Source: YA12-FULL-51-18 sp041665305
Lineage (GTDB): Bacteria; Elusimicrobiota; Elusimicrobia; Elusimicrobiales; UBA9959
Length of the DNA: 8,701 bases
Direction of reading: 5' to 3'
Assembly (NCBI GenBank): GCA_041665305.1
Contig: JBAYJD010000076.1
Coordinates: forward strand, 1 to 8,701
Shown here: positions 5,201 through 8,701 of the stretch, one piece after another
Layout: each line of letters begins with the position of its first letter
Numbering within the stretch: the stretch's first letter is position 1
The notes under the pieces: generated by a model
Seen by the model: the letters and a program-made list of their open reading frames with translations, nothing else
The model's database searches: none
Told to the model about the DNA's origin: nothing
Made by a program: the position numbers and the translations under genes

Positions 5201-6295
5201 ATGGAACTTGCGCCCGAGATCTGCCGCACCATATTCGACGCTCTGGAACAGACCGCCGAAACTTTCGTCATCACGGACGCCGCAGGGATCATAGTATACG
5301 CCAACCCGGCCTTCGAACGCCTTACCGGCTACACGCTCCGGGAATCCCTGGGGAAAAACGCCGCCATCCTGAAGAGCGGAGAACACTCCCCCGATTTTTA
5401 CGCAAAGCTGTGGACCACCATAAAAGCCGGCAAGGAATGGACCGGACGCTTCATAAACCGTCATAAGAACGGCGCCATCTACCACGTCTCCACCCGCATT
5501 TCCCCGATCCGCAACGAGAAGGGAGAATTGACGCATTTTCTGGCCCTCCGGCACGACGACACCAGGGAAACCGCCCTGCAGGACCAGTTGAGACAAAGCC
5601 AGAAAATGGAGGCTCTCGGGCTCCTCGCCGGACAACTTTCCCACGATTTCAACAACCTGCTGACCATTATTATCGGTTCCATGGAAGTGATCATGGAAGA
5701 ACTCCCCAAAACAAGCGTAAGCATGAAGCTCTCCCAGGGAATACTGCAGACCTCAAAGGAATCATCCGAGCTTATACGGCAGCTCCTCATTTTTGCCCGC
5801 CGCCAGGAATACGCGCCGAGGATGGTGGACCTCAACGACATCATCAGGGAAGCGCAGATTTTGCTGGACCGCCTGCTAGGTCCGGGCATAAAGATAGAAT
5901 ACAGCCTGGCCCGGGACCCTGGAAAGGTCAACATGGAACCGGAGCACTTCAAACAGGCGCTTATGAACCTCGTAATAAACGCCAAAGACGCCATGAACTC
6001 CGTCGGGGTCATTAAGATACGGACCTTCAGCAGCTCGGAGGACACGGCCCCCGGTCCGGGAATGAAACCCGGCAACTACGCTGTGGCGGAGATCTCCGAC
6101 ACCGGCAGCGGCATAGCACCCGAGATAATGGAACATATCTTCGAACCTTTTTTCACCACAAAACCCAAAGGCAAAGGCACAGGACTGGGCCTGGCCACCG
6201 TCTACGGCATCATAAAGCAAAATAAAGGCGCGATCTCGGTCGAATCGAAGCCAGGAGAGGGAGCCGTCTTCAGGATACATCTGCCGGTCGTCTGA
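5201..6295 (+). CDS. Soluble PAS-domain sensor histidine kinase
   Basis: This is a 364-residue cytoplasmic two-component kinase with no transmembrane segment or signal peptide. An N-terminal PAS domain occupies about 8-125 (FVITDAAGIIVYANPAFERLTGY, then the PAC-like strand ISPIRNEKGELTHFLAL). The dimerisation/phosphoacceptor region has the H box LSHDFNNLLT with His148, the HDFNN form typical of NtrB-like and hybrid PAS kinases. The ATPase domain is complete: N box NLVINAKDAM (N260), G1 DTGSGI (300-305), F box FEPFFTT (314-320) and G2 GKGTGLGL (324-331). It should autophosphorylate His148 and pass phosphate to a response regulator, but none lies in the window, so it is an orphan here and its signal is unknown. 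PAS domains may bind small ligands or cofactors; nothing here shows which. The nearest neighbour downstream is the Rrf2 gene, which has its own promoter. Confidence 0.92.
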   Translation: MELAPEICRTIFDALEQTAETFVITDAAGIIVYANPAFERLTGYTLRESLGKNAAILKSGEHSPDFYAKLWTTIKAGKEWTGRFINRHKNGAIYHVSTRISPIRNEKGELTHFLALRHDDTRETALQDQLRQSQKMEALGLLAGQLSHDFNNLLTIIIGSMEVIMEELPKTSVSMKLSQGILQTSKESSELIRQLLIFARRQEYAPRMVDLNDIIREAQILLDRLLGPGIKIEYSLARDPGKVNMEPEHFKQALMNLVINAKDAMNSVGVIKIRTFSSSEDTAPGPGMKPGNYAVAEISDTGSGIAPEIMEHIFEPFFTTKPKGKGTGLGLATVYGIIKQNKGAISVESKPGEGAVFRIHLPVV

Positions 6296-6362
6296 CGACT
6301 TGCCGCCTTTCCGCGCGCCCCGCGCCGCCCCGCCGTTTTACCCCCGTCTTTTTTTCTTTCTC

Positions 6363-6391
6363 TTGACATTATTCCTTTATATTGGTATAGT
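6363..6391 (+). promoter_or_regulatory. Strong promoter of the Rrf2 regulator gene
   Basis: A perfect TTGACA (6363-6368), a 17-base spacer and TATAGT (6386-6391, five of six) form the best sigma-70-type promoter in the window. The start is predicted near 6398, about 24 bases before the ATG at 6422. Confidence 0.75.
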
Positions 6392-6398
6392 AATACCA
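6383..6398. promoter_or_regulatory. Candidate Rrf2 operator (autoregulation)
   Basis: TGGTAT-AGTA-ATACCA is a perfect 6+4+6 palindrome covering the -10 box of the Rrf2 gene. Its centre TATAGTAATA recurs in a 16-bp palindrome before hcp (6904-6919). A site over the -10 predicts repression by the gene's own product, the usual Rrf2 arrangement. Confidence 0.6.
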
Positions 6399-6421
6399 CT
6401 ATGCTACTTGGAGGACGACAG

Positions 6422-6829
6422 ATGAGGACGATCCTTAAAATTTCCGATGCGGCGGTCATAGCCCTGCACGCGGTGGACCTGATGGGCGCAAATCCGCGCC
6501 GCCCGCGCAGCGCGGCGGGGATAGCCGGGGAGTTGGGCGTGTCCTACAACCATCTTTCAAAGATCATGCAGCGCCTGACCAAAGCCGGCTTCGTCGCCCC
6601 CATCAGGGGTCCGAAAGGCGGCTTCGCCCTGACCGCAAGGGCCGGCGGCGCCTCGCTCAGGGAGATCATAGAGGCCATAGAAGGCCCGCTGGCGTTCACC
6701 GACTGCCTGATGGAAACCAAGATCTGCGGAAGGAGCGCCTGCCTCTTCAGCGATTTTCTGAAGGACGCCAACGAACGGCTGTTAAAAATGCTGTCGCAAA
6801 AAGTATCGGTTTTTGCGAAGACCAGATAA
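6422..6829 (+). CDS. Rrf2-family transcriptional regulator, probably Fe-S (NsrR/IscR-like)
   Basis: This is a 135-residue regulator of usual Rrf2 length. The winged helix-turn-helix spans about 1-75: ISDAAVIALHAVDL, then the recognition region SAAGIAGELGVSYNHLSKIMQRLTKAG, and the wing RGPKGGFAL that is characteristic of Rrf2. Three cysteines follow the dimerisation helix: Cys95, Cys102 and Cys107 (CX6CX4C), where Fe-S members such as IscR and NsrR have their cluster ligands. I chose the ATG at 6422, not 6401, because GGAGG (6410-6414) lies seven bases before it and 6401 falls too close to the predicted transcription start. It is followed by hcp, a classic NsrR target, so sensing of NO or redox stress through a cluster is the likely role; this is inference. 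A palindrome over its own -10 suggests autoregulation. Its stop codon lies within repeat copy C. Confidence 0.9.
   Translation: MRTILKISDAAVIALHAVDLMGANPRRPRSAAGIAGELGVSYNHLSKIMQRLTKAGFVAPIRGPKGGFALTARAGGASLREIIEAIEGPLAFTDCLMETKICGRSACLFSDFLKDANERLLKMLSQKVSVFAKTR
6794..6818 (+). other. Inverted repeat inside the 3' end of the Rrf2 gene
   Basis: TCGCAAAAA (6794-6802) and TTTTTGCGA (6810-6818) form a perfect 9-bp stem with a 7-base loop in coding sequence, eight bases before the first stem of repeat copy C. It may help 3' end formation or mRNA stability, or be chance. Confidence 0.4.
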
Positions 6830-6909
6830 AATGCCGCAAGACGACATTTTATCGTACCCGGCGCGGGTTTTTTATCCATCCCCGTGCCGGAGTTGAGGTA
6901 AAAATTTAT
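6826..6909 (+). repeat. Copy C of the double-hairpin repeat, shortened, between rrf2 and hcp
   Basis: The first stem (6826-6852) matches copies A and B with one mismatch. The second pairs CCGGCGCGGG (6858-6867) with CCCGTGCCGG (6881-6890), allowing one G-U. Then AGTTGAGG (6891-6898) and, in register with copy A, AAATTT (6902-6907). After that the tail is lost and the hcp leader begins. Bases 2-4 form the TAA stop of the Rrf2 gene, exactly as in copy B. As a terminator it would separate rrf2 from hcp transcription. Confidence 0.75.
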
Positions 6910-6919
6910 AGTAATAAAT
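6904..6919. promoter_or_regulatory. Candidate Rrf2 operator upstream of hcp
   Basis: ATTTAT-AGTA-ATAAAT is a perfect 16-bp palindrome with the same 10-base centre (TATAGTAATA) and the same geometry as the site at 6383-6398. It includes a -10-like TATAGT (6907-6912) and lies just before the hcp Shine-Dalgarno. No convincing -35 is visible 16-18 bases upstream of it. Confidence 0.55.
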
Positions 6920-6936
6920 AAATGGAGGAATTAACT

Positions 6937-8586
6937 ATGGGAATGTTCTGTTATCAATGCGAGCAAACGGCTAAAGGAACGGGCTGCACCGTACAGGGAG
7001 TATGCGGAAAGGACCCGCAAACCGCCGCGATGCAGGACCTGCTGCTGTGGCAGGCCAAAGGCGTGGCGATGTACGCCCACAGGGCCCGCAAGCTGGGCGT
7101 AAAGACCGCGGCGGCGGACCTTTTTGTGGTCGAGGCCCTGTTCACCACGGTCACGAATGTCAACTTCGACGCGAACAGCATAGCCGGGCTGGTAAGGAAA
7201 GGCCAGACCGTGAAAGAGTTGACCCGCGCGGCCCTGGAAAGCGCCGATAAAACCGCCGCGGCGCTCGGAGCGCCGGCTTCCTGGAAGGCTCCGGACGACT
7301 ACTCCGCCCTGCTCAGGGAAGCCGGAAACACGGGCGTGGACCGGGAAATAAAAAAGCTGGGGGCCGACAGGGCGGGCCTGGCCGCACTGCTGACTTACGG
7401 GGTCAAGGGCACGGCGGCCTACGCCCATCACGCCAGGATACTGGGCGTCGAGGATGATTCGGTCTACGCTTTTTTCCACGAAGCGCTGGACTTCCTTGCC
7501 GGCGCCGATCCGACCGTGGACGAACTTTTCGGCTACAATATGCGCTGCGGCGAGGTGAATCTTAAAGTTATGGGCCTGCTGGATGCCGCCAACACCGGCG
7601 CCTACGGACACCCAGTCCCCGTCAAAGTGCGCGTGACCCCGCTCAAGGGCAAGGCGCTGCTGGTTTCCGGCCACGACCTCAAGGACCTGGAAGACATCCT
7701 TAAACAAACCGAAGGCAAAGGCATAAATGTTTACACCCACGGAGAAATGCTCCCGGCGCACGGTTACCCGGCCCTGAAAAAATACGGGCATCTGGCCGGC
7801 AATTACGGCGGCGCCTGGCAGGACCAGCAGAAAGAATTTGCCTCTTTCCCCGGCGCCATCGTAATGACGACCAACTGCATCCAGCGCCCCGCCGAATCCT
7901 ACAAGGGCAGGCTGTTCACCAGCGGCCTTGTGGCCTGGCCCGGCGTTACCCGCATAACCGGAGGGGACTTTTCCCCGGCGGTAGACGCCGCGCTCGCGGC
8001 GGAAGGCTTCGCCTCCGACGGAGAGGATAAGACAATAACGGCCGGTTTCGGACGCAACGCCGTCCTGGGCGCGGCCGGCAAGATCGTGGAGGCCGTAAAG
8101 GCCGGCCGGATAAAGCGCTTTTTCCTCATCGGCGGCTGCGACGGCGCCAAACCGGGCCGCAACTATTACACGGAGTTCGCCGAAAAGGCGCCCAGGGACA
8201 CGGTCATTCTGACGCTGGCCTGCGGCAAATACAGGTTTAACAAGCTGGAGTTCGGCGATATCGGCGGGATACCGAGGCTGCTCGACATAGGCCAGTGCAA
8301 CGACGCCTACTCGGCCATACGGATAGCGGAGGCGCTCTCCAAAGCCTTCTCCGTGGGCATAAACGAGCTGCCGCTGTCGATGATCCTGTCCTGGTACGAG
8401 CAGAAAGCGGTCTGCATCCTGCTGAGCCTGCTGTCCCTGGGGATCAAAAACATAAGGCTCGGCCCCGCGCTGCCGGCCTTCGTGACGCCGGCCGTGCTCA
8501 AGGTGCTGATCGAAAAATTCAATATCATGCCGGTAACCACGGCCGAACAGGACCTCGAAGCCATAATGGGAACCGCCAGGGTCTAG
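6937..8586 (+). CDS. hcp: Hybrid cluster protein (hydroxylamine reductase), class I
   Basis: This is a 549-residue cytoplasmic Fe-S protein of normal family length. The N-terminal cluster motif is Cys5, Cys8, Cys17 and Cys23 (CX2CX8CX5C), the class I form of strict anaerobes. Every hybrid-cluster ligand known from Desulfovibrio Hcp has a counterpart: His246 (SGHDLKD), Glu270 (THGEML), Cys314 (TTNCIQRP), Cys401 (GGCDGAKPGR), Cys429 (LACGKYR), Cys454 (GQCNDAY), and Glu488 with Lys490 (WYEQKA). Members reduce hydroxylamine in vitro and are implicated in NO reduction and protein S-nitrosylation in vivo. I chose the ATG at 6937, giving MGMFCYQC, over an in-frame ATG at 6922, because GGAGG (6924-6928) lies eight bases before it. 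The regulator upstream and the palindrome at 6904-6919 suggest Rrf2 control. No Hcr reductase gene is adjacent. The TAG stop (8584-8586) lies in the CTAG bordering the MITE. Confidence 0.97.
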   Translation: MGMFCYQCEQTAKGTGCTVQGVCGKDPQTAAMQDLLLWQAKGVAMYAHRARKLGVKTAAADLFVVEALFTTVTNVNFDANSIAGLVRKGQTVKELTRAALESADKTAAALGAPASWKAPDDYSALLREAGNTGVDREIKKLGADRAGLAALLTYGVKGTAAYAHHARILGVEDDSVYAFFHEALDFLAGADPTVDELFGYNMRCGEVNLKVMGLLDAANTGAYGHPVPVKVRVTPLKGKALLVSGHDLKDLEDILKQTEGKGINVYTHGEMLPAHGYPALKKYGHLAGNYGGAWQDQQKEFASFPGAIVMTTNCIQRPAESYKGRLFTSGLVAWPGVTRITGGDFSPAVDAALAAEGFASDGEDKTITAGFGRNAVLGAAGKIVEAVKAGRIKRFFLIGGCDGAKPGRNYYTEFAEKAPRDTVILTLACGKYRFNKLEFGDIGGIPRLLDIGQCNDAYSAIRIAEALSKAFSVGINELPLSMILSWYEQKAVCILLSLLSLGIKNIRLGPALPAFVTPAVLKVLIEKFNIMPVTTAEQDLEAIMGTARV

Positions 8587-8701
8587 GAGCCTGTCCGACA
8601 TAAGGTTTTTAAGGCGAAATTGACGGTTTTGAGGCCGAACCGAAGTTGCGCGAAACGCGCAGGCTCCAATGAACCTGTAAGTTTCGCGCAACAAAGGTGC
8701 A
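8583..8701 (+). mobile_element. Left part of a MITE-like foldback repeat (right window edge)
   Basis: The terminal inverted repeat at 8583-8605 matches 100-122 in reverse complement without error. The last 70 bases (8632-8701) equal bases 1-70, in the same orientation, so the foldback stem reappears at 8646-8656 and 8681-8691. The element starts on the CTAG that contains the hcp stop codon. It runs off the window. Confidence 0.75.

Noticed and set aside
6310..6350. G-rich reverse strand as a G-quadruplex
   Set aside because: Only three runs of four or more G are present, with a weak fourth run. It is not enough to claim a quadruplex.
6931..8694. A 587-codon open frame on the reverse strand across hcp
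   Set aside because: Hcp on the forward strand has every family ligand. The reverse frame stays open because GC-rich codon choice avoids its stop triplets. It has no recognisable domain and no ribosome site.
1..8701. A circular plasmid suggested by the identical ends
   Set aside because: The identity lies within a MITE-like element and the genes are chromosomal in type, with no replication, partition or mobilisation gene. The ends are better explained by a dispersed repeat.

Overview
The window looks like chromosomal DNA of a GC-rich, probably anaerobic bacterium that secretes many proteins. The anaerobe inference rests on a class I hybrid cluster protein whose N-terminal cysteine motif (CX2CX8CX5C) is the strict-anaerobe type, next to a cysteine-bearing Rrf2 regulator. 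Frequent ATA codons in GC-rich genes and several short signal-peptide proteins would suit groups such as Elusimicrobiota or Deltaproteobacteria, but no marker gene fixes the phylum, so this is only a guess. No plasmid, phage, CRISPR, tRNA or rRNA feature was found.

Layout, left to right. 1-122: end of a foldback (MITE-like) repeat whose other end reappears at 8583-8701. 147-617 (-): small secreted helical protein. 645-762: copy A of a 118-bp double-hairpin repeat. 800-2080 (+): secreted clostripain-family (C11) protease. 2093-2123: shared AT-rich terminator. 3209-3892 and 2122-3141 (-): probable two-gene operon of a secreted four-repeat protein and a secreted trypsin/V8-like serine protease. 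3893-4528: gene-free stretch with two copies of a roughly 90-bp GC-rich direct repeat and, near its right end, a palindrome and promoter. 4529-4978 (+): small secreted four-cysteine protein. 4975-5092: copy B of the double-hairpin repeat. 5116-5150: terminator. 5201-6295 (+): soluble PAS histidine kinase. 6422-6829 (+): Rrf2 regulator. 6826-6909: copy C of the repeat. 6937-8586 (+): hybrid cluster protein Hcp. The second MITE copy starts at the hcp stop codon.

Functionally there are two themes. The left 5 kb is mostly envelope or exported biology: five proteins with signal peptides, two of them proteases of unrelated families with intact catalytic residues. The right 2.5 kb is a nitrosative/redox stress module: the Rrf2 regulator and hcp each have a 16-bp palindrome with an identical 10-bp centre (TATAGTAATA) in the promoter region, which predicts that the regulator controls itself and hcp.

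The most unusual aspect is how repeated DNA shapes gene ends. In copies B and C the same three bases of the 118-bp repeat form the stop codon of the gene before it. Copy C runs into the predicted hcp operator. A piece of the same repeat encodes the last residues of the C11 protease. The hcp stop codon lies in the CTAG that borders the MITE. All functional statements come from reading motifs; no search was run.
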